Positions 33,332-43,094 of a stretch of DNA of 64,000 nt are shown piece by piece. The stretch lies in the NCBI RefSeq assembly GCF_008973465.1, contig NZ_WBXN01000004.1, positions 6,550,501 to 6,614,500 of the forward strand, written 5' to 3'. This DNA is from Streptomyces sp. SS1-1 (GTDB taxonomy: Bacteria; Actinomycetota; Actinomycetes; Streptomycetales; Streptomycetaceae). Made by a program: the position numbers and the translations under genes. Each line of letters opens with the position of its first letter. Positions within the stretch are counted from its first letter, which is position 1. A model generated the notes under the pieces. The model was not told the DNA's origin. It made no database searches and saw only the letters and a program-made list of their open reading frames with translations.

Positions 33332-33910
33332 GTGGCACGCGTAGGACTCACCCCGGACCGGCTGGTCCGCGCCGGCGCCGAGCTGGCCGACGAGATCGGC
33401 TTCGAGCAGGTCACCGCGTCGGAACTGGCACGGCGCTTCGGCGTCAAGGTCGCGAGCCTGTACTCGCACGTCAGGAACACCCAGGACCTGCGGACGAGGA
33501 TCGCCCTGTTCGCGCTGGAGGAGATGGCCGACCGGGCCGCCGACGCCGTCGCCGGACGGGCCGGCAAGGACGCCCTGGTCGCCTTCGCCAACGTCTACCG
33601 CGACTACGAGCGCGAGCACCCCGGCCGGGCCGCCGCCGCCCGCACGCCGCTCGACCCCGAGACGGCCGCCCGCAGCGCCGGGCCCCGGCACGCGCAGATG
33701 ACCCGGGCGATCCTGCGCGGCTACGACCTGACCGAACCGGACGCCACGCACGCGGTCCGGCTGCTCGGAAGCGTCTTCCACGGGTACTCCAGCCTGGAGT
33801 CGGCGGGCGGCTTCCGGCACAGCGCGCCCGACTCCGAGGAGACCTGGAACCGGATCCTGGACGCCCTGGACTCCTTGCTGCGCAACTGGCCCACCGAGCC
33901 CACCTCCTGA
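33332..33910 (+). CDS. TetR/AcrR family transcriptional regulator
   Basis: A 192-aa TetR regulator. The helix-turn-helix is ELARRFGVKVASLYSHVRNTQ (around residues 26-46, shown without its flanks), and the effector domain carries a TetR_C_33/WHG-like segment with HAVRLLGSVFHGYSSLESAGGF (shown as HAVRLLGSVFHGY and SSLESAGGF). GTG 33332 is chosen because GGAGG lies six bases upstream. It is 16 bases ahead of an SGNH hydrolase gene on the same strand, so it probably regulates its own operon through the palindrome at 33279-33293. Confidence 0.87.
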   Translation: MARVGLTPDRLVRAGAELADEIGFEQVTASELARRFGVKVASLYSHVRNTQDLRTRIALFALEEMADRAADAVAGRAGKDALVAFANVYRDYEREHPGRAAAARTPLDPETAARSAGPRHAQMTRAILRGYDLTEPDATHAVRLLGSVFHGYSSLESAGGFRHSAPDSEETWNRILDALDSLLRNWPTEPTS

Positions 33911-33926
33911 TCGACAGGCTGAGGAC

Positions 33927-35108
33927 ATGAACACCGAGCACGACTGGATCACCACCACGGTCACCGCGGACCTGCTGCGCGGCGCCCTCGACACCGAGCG
34001 GACCGAGCACGGGCTGCTGCCGCACCGGCTGCCCGCCCGCGCCCGTGCGCAGAACACCGACGGGCAGCTGGCCATGGCCGAGTCGCATCCGTCCGGCGTA
34101 CGGCTCGTCTTCCGCACCCGGGCCACCACGGTCGAGCTCGACGCCCTGCCCACCCGGCGCAGCTACGTCGGCGTGCCCGAGCGCCCCGCCGGCGTGTACG
34201 ACCTGCTCGCCGACGGACGCCTGGTGGCACAGGGCAGCGTCGACGGCGGCAACGTCATCACCGTCGACATGACGGCGGGCACCGACGAGTACCGCTCGGG
34301 GCCGCCCGGCACCGTCCGCTTCGACGGGCTGCCCGAGGGCGACAAGGACGTCGAGATCTGGCTCCCGCACAACGAGACGATCGAGCTGATCGCGCTGCGC
34401 ACCGACGCGCCCGTCGAGCCCGCCCGCGACCCCGGCCGCAAGGTGTGGCTGCACCACGGCAGTTCCATCAGCCACGGCTCCGACGCCGCGAGCCCCACCG
34501 GCATCTGGCCCGCCGCCGCGGCCGCCCTCGGCGACGTGGAGCTGATCAACCTGGGCCTGGCGGGGAGCGCCCTGCTCGACCCGTTCACCGCCCGCGCCCT
34601 GCGCGACACCGCCGCCGACTTCATCAGCGTCAAGATCGGGATCAACCTGGTCAACCTCGACCTCATGCGGCTGCGTGCCTTCGGGCCCGCCGTCCACGGC
34701 TTCCTCGACACCGTCCGCGAAGGGCACCCGACGACACCGCTGCTGGTGGTCTCGCCCATCCTGTGCCCGATCCACGAGGACACCCCCGGGCCCTGCGCCC
34801 CGGACTTCACGGGTCTGCGGGAGGGCCGGCTGCGGTTCGCGGCGATGGGCGACCCCGCGGAGCGCGCGACCGGGAAGCTGACGCTGAACGTCATCCGGGA
34901 CGAGCTGTCCCGAATCGTGCGGGAGCGGGCCGCCGACGACCCGCACCTGCACTACCTCGACGGCCGCGAGCTCTACGGCGAGGCGGACTTCGAGGAGCTG
35001 CCGCTCCCCGACGGCCTGCACCCCGACGCGGCGACCCACCGCCGTATCGGCGAGCGGTTCGCGAAGCTGGCCTTCGGCGTCGACGGGCCGTTCGCCCAGG
35101 AGATCTGA
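33927..35108 (+). CDS. SGNH/GDSL-type hydrolase
   Basis: A 393-aa hydrolase. Residues 1-165 form a beta-rich N-terminal domain; the SGNH fold follows with HHGSSISHG (nucleophile Ser), INLGLAGS (oxyanion Gly), VKIGINL (block III Asn) and DGLHPDAATH (catalytic Asp/His). No signal peptide is seen, so it acts inside the cell, probably as an esterase or deacylase of sugars or lipids. It is co-transcribed with the TetR gene. Similar proteins are annotated only as GDSL-like lipase/acylhydrolase. Confidence 0.85.
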   Translation: MNTEHDWITTTVTADLLRGALDTERTEHGLLPHRLPARARAQNTDGQLAMAESHPSGVRLVFRTRATTVELDALPTRRSYVGVPERPAGVYDLLADGRLVAQGSVDGGNVITVDMTAGTDEYRSGPPGTVRFDGLPEGDKDVEIWLPHNETIELIALRTDAPVEPARDPGRKVWLHHGSSISHGSDAASPTGIWPAAAAALGDVELINLGLAGSALLDPFTARALRDTAADFISVKIGINLVNLDLMRLRAFGPAVHGFLDTVREGHPTTPLLVVSPILCPIHEDTPGPCAPDFTGLREGRLRFAAMGDPAERATGKLTLNVIRDELSRIVRERAADDPHLHYLDGRELYGEADFEELPLPDGLHPDAATHRRIGERFAKLAFGVDGPFAQEI

Positions 35109-35127
35109 GCCGGGCGGGGCGGCCCGC

Positions 35128-36471
35128 TCAGTCCAGCGGCGCCGTCCTGCGCCACGGCCGCAGCTCCTCGACGCGTTCCGCGAGGGCCAGCAGCGCCGCC
35201 TCGGAGCCGGGGCGGCCCACCAGCTGCACGGCGGTGGGCGCCCCCGACGGCAGCGTCCCGAACGGCACCGCCATCGCCGGCCAGCCCGTGAGGTTCCACG
35301 GCGGGGTCAGCGGCGAGTAGTTGGTGTTGGCCAGCACGTTGCGCAGCCAGCCCCGCTCGTGCCACGGCACGGACCGGGGCGAGCGGCGCGCGAGGGCCGG
35401 GGTGAGCAGCACGTCGTACTCGGCGAAGAACGGCTCCAGCCGGGCGCGCAGCCGCTCCCGGTCCCCGCCGGAGCGCGCCCGGCCGACGAACCGCCGGCCC
35501 ACGGCCGCGTGCACCCGCGTGCGGCGGGTGAGGAGCGCGGTGTCCAGGCCCCGGGCGTCCACCGCCGTACCCGCCGTCCAGTGCGTCAGCGAGGTGACGC
35601 CCAGCGACATCGGGTACGGCGGGTCGGCCCTGCGCACCTGGTGACCGGCCTTCATCAGCAGCGCCGCCGCCTCGCGCGCGGCACTCGCGTACGGCTTGCT
35701 GATCGTGACCCCGGCGAGGGGACTGCGCAGCGACACCGCGATCCGGTACGTGTCCGGTGTCGCCGGCGCCGCGACCTCGGTGCCGGCGAGGACCGCCAGC
35801 ATCAGCCGGGTGTCCTCCACCGTCGTGGCGAGCGGGCCGTTCTCCGACATCCCGAACCAGTCGCCGTCGCCGATGCCCGCCGGGACCACCCCGTGGCCCG
35901 GCTTGATGGTGACCAGGCCGCAGTTGGCCGCCGGGATGCGCAGGGACCCCATGCCGTCGTTGCCGAGGGCGAGCGGCACCAGGCCCGCGGCGACCGCGGC
36001 CGCGCTGCCGCCGGACGAACCGCCCGCCGTGCGGGAGGTGTCCCAGGGGTTGCGGGCCGTGCCGTGCACGCCCTCGGTGGTGCCGAAGACGCACAGCTCC
36101 GGCACGTTCGTCAGGCCCACCACCACCGCTCCGGCGGCGCGCAGCCGGGCCACCGTGACATGGTCCTCGGCGGCCGGGGCGTCCGGCGTCGCCGCCGAGC
36201 CGACCCGCATCGACTCGCCGCGCACCGCCAGGTTGTCCTTGACGGCCACCGGCACGCCGGCCAGGGGCAGTTCGCCGAGATCCCCGCGCGAGGCCACCTC
36301 GTCGGCCTCGGCGAGCGCCGCCTCGGCGCGGACCACGCGGAAGGCGCCCACATGCCCGTCGAGCCGTTCGATCCTGGCGAGGTGCTCGGCCACCACCTCG
36401 CGGGGCGTGGCCCGCTTCTCGCGTACGGCGGCGGCGATCTCGGCGGCGGTCCGGCCGACCCAGCTGGTCAC
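35128..36471 (-). CDS. Amidase signature family hydrolase
   Basis: A 447-aa amidase. The Ser-cisSer-Lys triad is visible: Lys78 in VPVAVKDNLA, the cis-Ser in TAGGSSGGSA (152-153) and nucleophile Ser176 in NDGMGSLRIP. The usual GGS before the nucleophile is MGS here, a change I believe is common in Streptomyces members. It would hydrolyse amides to acids and ammonia; the substrate is unknown. GTG 36471 has AAGGAG upstream. It converges on the SGNH gene with a 19-bp gap. Confidence 0.9.
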   Translation of the reverse strand: MTSWVGRTAAEIAAAVREKRATPREVVAEHLARIERLDGHVGAFRVVRAEAALAEADEVASRGDLGELPLAGVPVAVKDNLAVRGESMRVGSAATPDAPAAEDHVTVARLRAAGAVVVGLTNVPELCVFGTTEGVHGTARNPWDTSRTAGGSSGGSAAAVAAGLVPLALGNDGMGSLRIPAANCGLVTIKPGHGVVPAGIGDGDWFGMSENGPLATTVEDTRLMLAVLAGTEVAAPATPDTYRIAVSLRSPLAGVTISKPYASAAREAAALLMKAGHQVRRADPPYPMSLGVTSLTHWTAGTAVDARGLDTALLTRRTRVHAAVGRRFVGRARSGGDRERLRARLEPFFAEYDVLLTPALARRSPRSVPWHERGWLRNVLANTNYSPLTPPWNLTGWPAMAVPFGTLPSGAPTAVQLVGRPGSEAALLALAERVEELRPWRRTAPLD

Positions 36472-36543
36472 GGGCGCTCCTTCTGCGTACTGACGGGTAT
36501 GCAGGAGAACTCTGCCCCGCGCCGGGCCCCGAGTCGAGGGGGC

Positions 36544-36576
36544 GGGCCCGGATGTCCGGGTGGAGGATCCGGGCCC
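36544..36576 (-). terminator. Terminator of the SDR gene at 36601-37338
   Basis: A 10-bp perfect stem GGGCCCGGAT / ATCCGGGCCC (36544-36553, 36567-36576) with a 13-base loop, 24 bases beyond the SDR stop on the minus strand. Confidence 0.65.
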
Positions 36577-36600
36577 GGCGGGCGCGGGGCCGAGGCCGTG

Positions 36601-37338
36601 TCACACCCGGGTGTAGCCGCCGTCCGCGAACAGCTCGGCGCCGGTGACGAACGACGAGGCGTCCGACGCCAGGAAGAGGGCCGCCTCGGCGATCTCCTCG
36701 GCGTCGGCCAGCCTCCCCAGCGGTACGAAGGTCTCGGCGAACCGGTCGACGTCCGCGCCCGCCGCGCCCAGCAGGCCGGGGGTCCGCGTCGGCCCCGGGC
36801 TGAGCAGGTTGACGCGGAAGCGGCGGGCCCGTGACTGCCGGGCCCAGTTGTGCACGAGGTTGGTCAGCGCCGCCTTCGAGGCGCTGTAGACCTCGAGCTG
36901 CTCGTTGGGCCGCACGCTGTTGCTCGACCCGACGACCAGGACGGAGGCGTTCTCCGACAGCAGCGGCAGCGCCTTCTGCACGGTGAACAGCGGGCCCTTG
37001 ACGTTGACGGCGAGCGTCAGGTCGACGTTCGCCTCGGTGTGCGCGCCGAGGGTGGCGTCCGCGACGATGCCCGCGTTGGCCACCAGCACGTCGATGCGTC
37101 CGGCCTCCTCGCGGACGCGGTCGTAGAGCGTGTCCAGGTCGGCCAGGACCGAGACGTCGGACCGCACGCCGACGGCGGCCGGGCCCAGCTCCTTCACCGC
37201 CGCGTCCAGGCGGTCGGCGTCCCGGCCGGTCACGAAGACCCGCGCGCCCTCCCGGACGAACCGGTGGGCCACGGCCAGCCCGATCCCGCTCGTCCCCCCG
37301 GTGATCACGGCCACCTTCTCCTGCAGTACGCCGGACAT
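36601..37338 (-). CDS. Classical SDR oxidoreductase
   Basis: A 245-aa short-chain dehydrogenase with all catalytic features: VITGGTSGIG for NAD(P), VLVANAG, catalytic Ser in VVGSSNS, and YSASK for the Tyr/Lys pair, followed by LLSPGPTRT. The Arg in VTGRDADR suggests NADP preference. ATG 37338 is preceded by AAGGGG. It is divergent from a TetR gene with interlocked promoters, so the pair looks like a self-contained sensor/enzyme module. Confidence 0.9.
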   Translation of the reverse strand: MSGVLQEKVAVITGGTSGIGLAVAHRFVREGARVFVTGRDADRLDAAVKELGPAAVGVRSDVSVLADLDTLYDRVREEAGRIDVLVANAGIVADATLGAHTEANVDLTLAVNVKGPLFTVQKALPLLSENASVLVVGSSNSVRPNEQLEVYSASKAALTNLVHNWARQSRARRFRVNLLSPGPTRTPGLLGAAGADVDRFAETFVPLGRLADAEEIAEAALFLASDASSFVTGAELFADGGYTRV

Positions 37339-37363
37339 GGCGAACCCCTTCAGTTGTGGAATG

Positions 37364-37416
37364 GATCGTCCACAACGTAGGTGGTTATGGACGATCGGGT
37401 CAAGAACGGATAGGCT
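37364..37416. promoter_or_regulatory. Overlapping divergent promoters with TetR-type inverted repeat
   Basis: Plus strand: TGGACG (37388-37393), 17 bases, TAGGCT (37411-37416) for tetR. Minus strand: TTGACC (37403-37398), 18 bases, TACGTT (37379-37374) for the SDR. The inverted repeat GATCGTCCA / TGGACGATC (37364-37372, 37388-37396) spans both promoters, so one repressor could shut both. Confidence 0.6.
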
Positions 37417-37422
37417 GCGGGC

Positions 37423-38034
37423 ATGGCGAGACCACGCGCATTCGACGAACGCCGGGTTCTGGAGCAGGCCCGGGAGCAGTTCTGGGCGACGGGCTACGCG
37501 GGCACCCGGATGGACGACATCGCCCGGGCGACCGGCCTCGGCAAGGGCAGCCTGTACGGCGCGTTCGGCGACAAGGGCAAGCTGTTCCACCGGGTGTTCG
37601 GGGACTGGTGCGCGGCGGTCGTCGAGGTGGCCGAGGAGCATCTGCCGGGCGGCCCGGACGCGGAGGCCATGGCACGACTGGCGGGCTATGTGCGGATGAT
37701 GGCGGAGAACTCCGCGTCCGACACCGAGCGGCGCGGGTGCCTGATGGCGAAGGGCACCGCCGAACTGGCCGAGCGGGACCCGGTGGTGGCCGCGCGGTCG
37801 GCCGAGGCCATGGCGGCGCTGCTCGCGCTGCTGCGGACGGAGATCGCCGCCGCCCAGCGCCACGGCGACATCGACGCGGCCGCCGATCCGGAGGACTTGG
37901 CGGCGCTGCTGCTGACGGTGGTCCGTGGCATGGAGGCGGTCGGCAAGGCCGGTCTGGACCCACGGGTGCTGCGGGGGGTCGCGGACACCGCAATGGCGGT
38001 GCTGCCCAAGCCGGGTTCCGGCTCCGCGGGCTGA
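37423..38034 (+). CDS. TetR family regulator, apparently leaderless
   Basis: A 203-aa TetR regulator. Its helix-turn-helix is TRMDDIARATGLGKGSLYGAF (residues 28-48 region, quoted without flanks), and RRGCLMAKGTAEL marks the common TetR_C domain of the AcuR/YxaF-like group. The TAGGCT -10 ends six bases before ATG 37423 and no ribosome binding site is seen, so transcription should begin at or next to the A of ATG. It probably represses itself and the divergent SDR. Confidence 0.88.
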   Translation: MARPRAFDERRVLEQAREQFWATGYAGTRMDDIARATGLGKGSLYGAFGDKGKLFHRVFGDWCAAVVEVAEEHLPGGPDAEAMARLAGYVRMMAENSASDTERRGCLMAKGTAELAERDPVVAARSAEAMAALLALLRTEIAAAQRHGDIDAAADPEDLAALLLTVVRGMEAVGKAGLDPRVLRGVADTAMAVLPKPGSGSAG

Positions 38035-38101
38035 CGGTCACCGCGTTCGCGTCTCCTGAGCCGGTCACCGGTCCGTAATCCGGTTGACCGCGGCGCCGCC
38101 G

Positions 38102-38675
38102 TGCGCGTGGATGGGGGCATGGCCGCTCGGCGCCGACTTCCACATCGGCCCTCCTGGCCGAGCACGACCACCGGGTCGCCCCGGCGCCCCCCCCGGCCGG
38201 GCGGGACGAGGACTACACGTCGAGTGCGCCCGGCGGTCCGGCGGACTCCGAGGCCGGGAACGGCGTGCGCGTCCGGGACGGCAACAGCCTCGCCTGGCGC
38301 CGCGCCCAGATCCCCGCGGCGAGCGGATACGGCAACGCCCGCTCGGTCGCGCTCGTGCAGTCCGTCCTGGCCTGCGGGGGAAAAGCGAACGGCGTACGGC
38401 TCCTGTCGCCGGCCGGCTGCGACCGCGCCCGCGAGGAGCAGTTCGACGGCGACGACCGGGTGCTGGGGATGCCGACGCGGTGGGGGCTCGGCTACGGCCT
38501 GTTCGGCGGCGCGTGCGGCTGGGGTGGTGGCTGGGGCGGGTCGCTCGTGATGATCGGCCCCGGCAGCCGGCCGGTCGTCGCCTACGTCACCCACCAGATG
38601 CGGGAGCCCGCCGAGGACACCCGGGGCATGGAGATCGTGACGGCCGCGTACGAAGGGGGGCGGGGGCTGCGCTGA
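38102..38675 (+). pseudogene. Remnant of a beta-lactamase-family serine hydrolase (C-terminal part, frameshifted)
   Basis: The frame from 38151 to 38675 encodes the C-terminal part of a class C beta-lactamase-like esterase: LLAEHDHRVAP, LAWRRAQIPAASGYGNARS, VLACGGKANGVRLLSPAGC and GLGYGLFGG. Just upstream, in another frame (38111-38149), WPLGADFHIG is the sequence that should precede LLAEHDHR, so one extra C near 38150 shifts the frame. The N-terminal half, with the SxxK active site, is absent because the TetR gene ends at 38034. This is a decayed fragment. Confidence 0.75.
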
Positions 38676-38693
38676 CCGGGCCGCCGGGGCCCG

Positions 38694-39749
38694 TCACGCG
38701 TCCCGCGCCACCCCCGTGCTCCCGCGTTCGACCAGCCGTGGCACCGGCACCCCGACCGCCCGCGCCGACCCCCCGTCCAGCAGGGCGATCAGCTCACGGG
38801 CCGCCGTACGGCCGAACTCGGCGCTGTCCCTGGACAGGGCCGACAGCCAGGGCTTGACCATGCGGCACAGGGCCGAGTCCTCCCAGGAGACCACCGAGAC
38901 GTCCGCCGGTACGGAGAACCCGAGTTCGGTCGCGGCGGCGGCGCCCGCCACCGCCATCACGTCGTTGTCGTAGATGAGCGCCGTCGGGGGAGCGGTGCCC
39001 TCCAGCACCCTGCGGGTGACGGCCGCGGCCTCGGCGTCCGAGTAGTCCGTCGTCACCGACCGCACCTCGGCCAGGCCCCGCCGCCCCGCCTCGGCCCGCA
39101 GCGTGCCGATCCGGCGCTCGGTGTGGGCCAGCCCCGGCAGTCCGGCGATGTGGGCGATCCGCCGGTGACCGAGGGCGTGCAGGCCCTCCACCACGGACGC
39201 CATCGCGCCCGCGTCGTCCGCCCACACCGTCGACAGACCGGGGTGCCGGTCGTCCGGGGCGCCGCCGATCACGACCGCGGGCAGGCCGAGTTCGTCCAGG
39301 AGGTCCGGGCGGGGGTCGTCGGTGCGCGGGTCGACGACCAGGACGCCGTCGACCCGGTGCTCGGCCCACCAGCGCCGGTACACCCCGCACTCGTCGGCGA
39401 CGTCCTCCACGACCTGGAACAGCAGCCCCAGATGCCGCTCCGCCAGCACCTCCTGGATGCCCGAGACCAGTTGGAGGAAGAACGAGTCGACCCCCAACGT
39501 GTCGGCGGGGCGCGCCAGCACGAAACCGACCGTCGCCGCCCCCTCCCCGGACAGGGCGCGCGCCGCCGTGCTGGGCCGCCAGCCCAGGTCCTCCGCGACC
39601 CGTCGCACCCGCTCACGGGTGTCCTCGGACACCCCGGGCCGGCCGTTCAGCGCGAAGGAGACCGCGCTCTGCGAGACCCCGGCGTGCCGTGCGATGTCCT
39701 TCATCGTCGGCCGCCGGGCCGGTGGGCGTCGGCCCGGAGTCGCCGTCAT
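38694..39749 (-). CDS. LacI family regulator of the N-glycan locus
   Basis: A 351-aa LacI-type repressor. The helix-turn-helix and hinge read TMKDIARHAGVSQSAVSFAL, then STAARALSG (hinge), followed by a periplasmic-binding-protein-like effector domain ending LVERGSTGV. It is divergent from the ABC importer operon, and four CTAATGC-type operators fill the 210-bp gap, so it is almost certainly the locus repressor, released by an imported sugar. ATG 39749 has GGGGGGA six bases upstream. Confidence 0.92.
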   Translation of the reverse strand: MTATPGRRPPARRPTMKDIARHAGVSQSAVSFALNGRPGVSEDTRERVRRVAEDLGWRPSTAARALSGEGAATVGFVLARPADTLGVDSFFLQLVSGIQEVLAERHLGLLFQVVEDVADECGVYRRWWAEHRVDGVLVVDPRTDDPRPDLLDELGLPAVVIGGAPDDRHPGLSTVWADDAGAMASVVEGLHALGHRRIAHIAGLPGLAHTERRIGTLRAEAGRRGLAEVRSVTTDYSDAEAAAVTRRVLEGTAPPTALIYDNDVMAVAGAAAATELGFSVPADVSVVSWEDSALCRMVKPWLSALSRDSAEFGRTAARELIALLDGGSARAVGVPVPRLVERGSTGVARDA

Positions 39750-39793
39750 CGAGTGATCCCCCCATCCAGGACGCATTCATGCGGCGCCGCGCA

Positions 39794-39871
39794 CTAATGC
39801 GGTTCAGTGGCGTGATCCTAATGCGCTTCAGCTGGGATCGTCTAATGCGCATTAGTCACTAATGCAATTAG
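39794..39871. promoter_or_regulatory. Tandem LacI-type operator array
   Basis: Copies of a 14-bp element occur at 39794-39807 (CTAATGCGGTTCAG), 39818-39831 (CTAATGCGCTTCAG) and 39842-39855 (CTAATGCGCATTAG, a perfect palindrome with the central CpG typical of LacI sites). They are spaced exactly 24 bp apart. A fourth, shorter copy CTAATGCAATTAG is at 39859-39871. They lie between the divergent lacI gene and the importer operon. Confidence 0.75.
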
Positions 39872-39959
39872 CTGTGCGAGAGCCATTGACGGTCCCGCGC
39901 GACGGCGTGCAGGGTCTGCCTCGTCCCACCAACCCGCCCATCAAGGAGGCCGGTTCACG

Positions 39960-41252
39960 GTGCCCCTCTCCCGTAGAGCCCTCGCTGCCGCATTCGCCGT
40001 CTGTGTCGCGCTCCCCCTCAGCGCCTGCGGTTCGTCAGGGGGCGACAGCGCCGGCGCCGACGCCTCCGGCAAGGTCGAAGGGGACATCACCTTCCAGACC
40101 TGGAACCTGCGCGCCAACTTCAAGGACTACTTCGAAGGCGTGATCGCCGGGTTCGAGAAGAAGTACCCCGGCACCAAGGTGAAGTGGGTCGACCAGCCCG
40201 CCGAGGGCTACGCCGACAAGATCAGCGCCGACGCGGCGGGCGGCACGCTCCCCGACGTCGTCAACGTCTCGCCCGACCTCGTCGCCCCGCTCGCCAAGGC
40301 GGGCCTCGCCCTCGACCTGGACAAGGTCGCGGCCAAGTACAGGAAGGAGTACCTGGACGGGGCGTGGGCCAGCCACCAGGTGCCGGGCCTCAAGGGCACG
40401 TACGCCTTCCCCTGGTACCTCAACACCGGCCCGCTCTTCTACAACAAGACTCTTTTCAAGGAGGCCGGGCTCGACCCGGAGAAGCCGCCGAAGACGTACG
40501 ACGAGGTCTTCGACGCCGCCCTCACCATGGCGGAGAAGACGGACGGCAAGGTCGCCACCCTCGCCAACGTCCCCACGATCGAGGACTTCGGCCGCTACGG
40601 CGTCCCGCTGATGAACAAGGAGGGCACCGCCTTCGCGTTCAACGACACCAAGGGCGTCGAACTCCTCGCCAAGTACAAGGAGCTGTACGACGCCAAGGCG
40701 CTCGACCCGCAGGCGCTCACCGCCACCCCCGAGTCCTCCGGCAAGAAGTTCCTCACCGGGGCCGTCGCCATGAACCCCGGCAGCGCGCTCGACCTCGGCA
40801 ACTTCAAGAAGCAGGCGCCGAACCTGTACAAGAACATCGGCATCACCGACCAGATCACCAGCACCGGGCACGTCAACATGTACGTGATGGGCGTGATGGT
40901 CAACGCGCAGACCAAGCGCACCCCCGCCGCGGTCGCCTTCGCGCACTACGTCACCGACGCCGAGCACCAGATGTCCTTCGCCAAGAAGGTCGCCATCTTC
41001 CCCAGCACCGCCGGCTCCCTCGACGACCCGTACTTCACGAAGGAGGACGGCACCGACGAGACCCGCGTACGGGTCGCCGCCGCCAAGTCGCTGAAGAACG
41101 CCGTGAACTACACGCCCGTCCTGTTCAGCGAGCAGATGAAGACCGCGCTGCGCAACGAGGTCGCCAAGGCGCTCCAGGGCAAGGAGAGCCCGAAGGAAGC
41201 GCTCGACAACGCTGTCGCGGCCTGCGACCGGCTTCTCCAGCAGCAGGGCTAG
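39960..41252 (+). CDS. ABC transporter substrate-binding lipoprotein (family 1, oligosaccharide)
   Basis: A 430-aa sugar-binding lipoprotein. The signal ends in the lipobox LSAC with lipidated Cys23, after RRALAAAFAVCVALP. The mature part shows ITFQTWN, FEKKYPGTKVKW, LPDVVNVSPD and YAFPWYLNTGPLFYNK, standard for MalE/CUT1-type binding proteins. By context it should bind the glycan released by the GH85 enzyme. AAGGAGG precedes GTG 39960. It starts a six-gene run on the plus strand. Confidence 0.92.
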   Translation: MPLSRRALAAAFAVCVALPLSACGSSGGDSAGADASGKVEGDITFQTWNLRANFKDYFEGVIAGFEKKYPGTKVKWVDQPAEGYADKISADAAGGTLPDVVNVSPDLVAPLAKAGLALDLDKVAAKYRKEYLDGAWASHQVPGLKGTYAFPWYLNTGPLFYNKTLFKEAGLDPEKPPKTYDEVFDAALTMAEKTDGKVATLANVPTIEDFGRYGVPLMNKEGTAFAFNDTKGVELLAKYKELYDAKALDPQALTATPESSGKKFLTGAVAMNPGSALDLGNFKKQAPNLYKNIGITDQITSTGHVNMYVMGVMVNAQTKRTPAAVAFAHYVTDAEHQMSFAKKVAIFPSTAGSLDDPYFTKEDGTDETRVRVAAAKSLKNAVNYTPVLFSEQMKTALRNEVAKALQGKESPKEALDNAVAACDRLLQQQG

Positions 41253-41258
41253 CCGACG

Positions 41259-42148
41259 ATGGCCAGCTCCACCGTGTCCCGGGTGCGGCGCCAACTGCCG
41301 TCCAGCCCCTGGCTGTTCGCCGCCCCGGGCCTGCTGATCACCGGCGCGTTCATCCTGTACCCGTTCGTCTCCACCCTGGTCAACGCCTTCACCGACCGGC
41401 GCACGCTCGTCCCCGGCGAGTTCGTCGGGCTCGCCAACTTCCGCGAGCTGCTGCACGACGACATGTTCTGGATCGGGCTGCGCAACAGCACTCTGTACGT
41501 CCTCGTCGTCGTCCCCGCCCTCGTCGTCCTGCCCCTGCTGCTCGCGCTGCTCGTGCAGAAGAACATCCCCGGCATCACCTTCTTCCGGTCCGCCTTCTAC
41601 ACCCCGGTCGTCGCCTCGATCGTCGTCGTGGGACTGATCTGGGTGTGGCTGCTCGACGAACGCGGCCTGGTGAACTCGGTGCTGGAGGCGATCGGCGTCG
41701 GCCGGGTCGGCTTCCTCAGCGACCAGTGGCTGCTCCTGCTGTCCGCCATGGCCGTGACGGTCTGGAAGGGCCTCGGCTACTACATGATCATCTACCTGGC
41801 CGCGCTCGCCAACGTGCCGCGCGAACTGCACGAGGCCGCCGCCGTCGACGGGGCGGGCGCCGTCCGCCGCTTCCTCACCGTGACCGTGCCCGCCGTCCGC
41901 TCCACCATGGTCCTGGTCGGCGCGCTGTCCTCGGTCGCCGCATTCAAGGTGTTCTCCGAGGTGTACCTGATGGCCGGCCCGAGCGGCGGCCCGGCGGGCG
42001 AGGACACCACCCTCGTCATGCTCGTCCAGCGCACCGGTACCGGCCTGACCGGCCGGGTCGGCTACGCCTCGGCGATCTCCGTCGTCGTGTTCGTGGTCAC
42101 CGTCGCCCTCATGCTGCTCGTGCTGCGGGCCGACCGGAAGGACGCGTC

Positions 42149-42152
<4 letters not shown>
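41259..42152 (+). CDS. CUT1 sugar ABC transporter permease (MalF type)
   Basis: A 297-aa permease with six membrane helices and the EAA loop HEAAAVDGAGAVRRFLTVTVP, here quoted in part to mark the ATPase contact site. It begins seven bases after the binding-protein stop and its TGA overlaps the next start (ATGA). With the second permease it forms the import channel. No ATPase gene follows, so it probably uses a shared MsiK-type ATPase encoded elsewhere, as is usual in Streptomyces CUT1 systems. Confidence 0.93.
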
Positions 42153-43057
<905 letters not shown>

Positions 43058-43094
43058 ACCCGCCCCCCCTCGCACCTCCGTCACAAGGACACGC

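Noticed and set aside
38677..38693. Small CGGGCC/GGCCCG hairpin directly after the LacI stop as terminator
   Set aside because: Only six base pairs in very GC-rich sequence; too weak to call.
39886..39914. TTGACG at 39886 as promoter of the N-glycan operon
   Set aside because: No acceptable -10 hexamer occurs 16-19 bases downstream, so the promoter position within or beside the operator array is left open.
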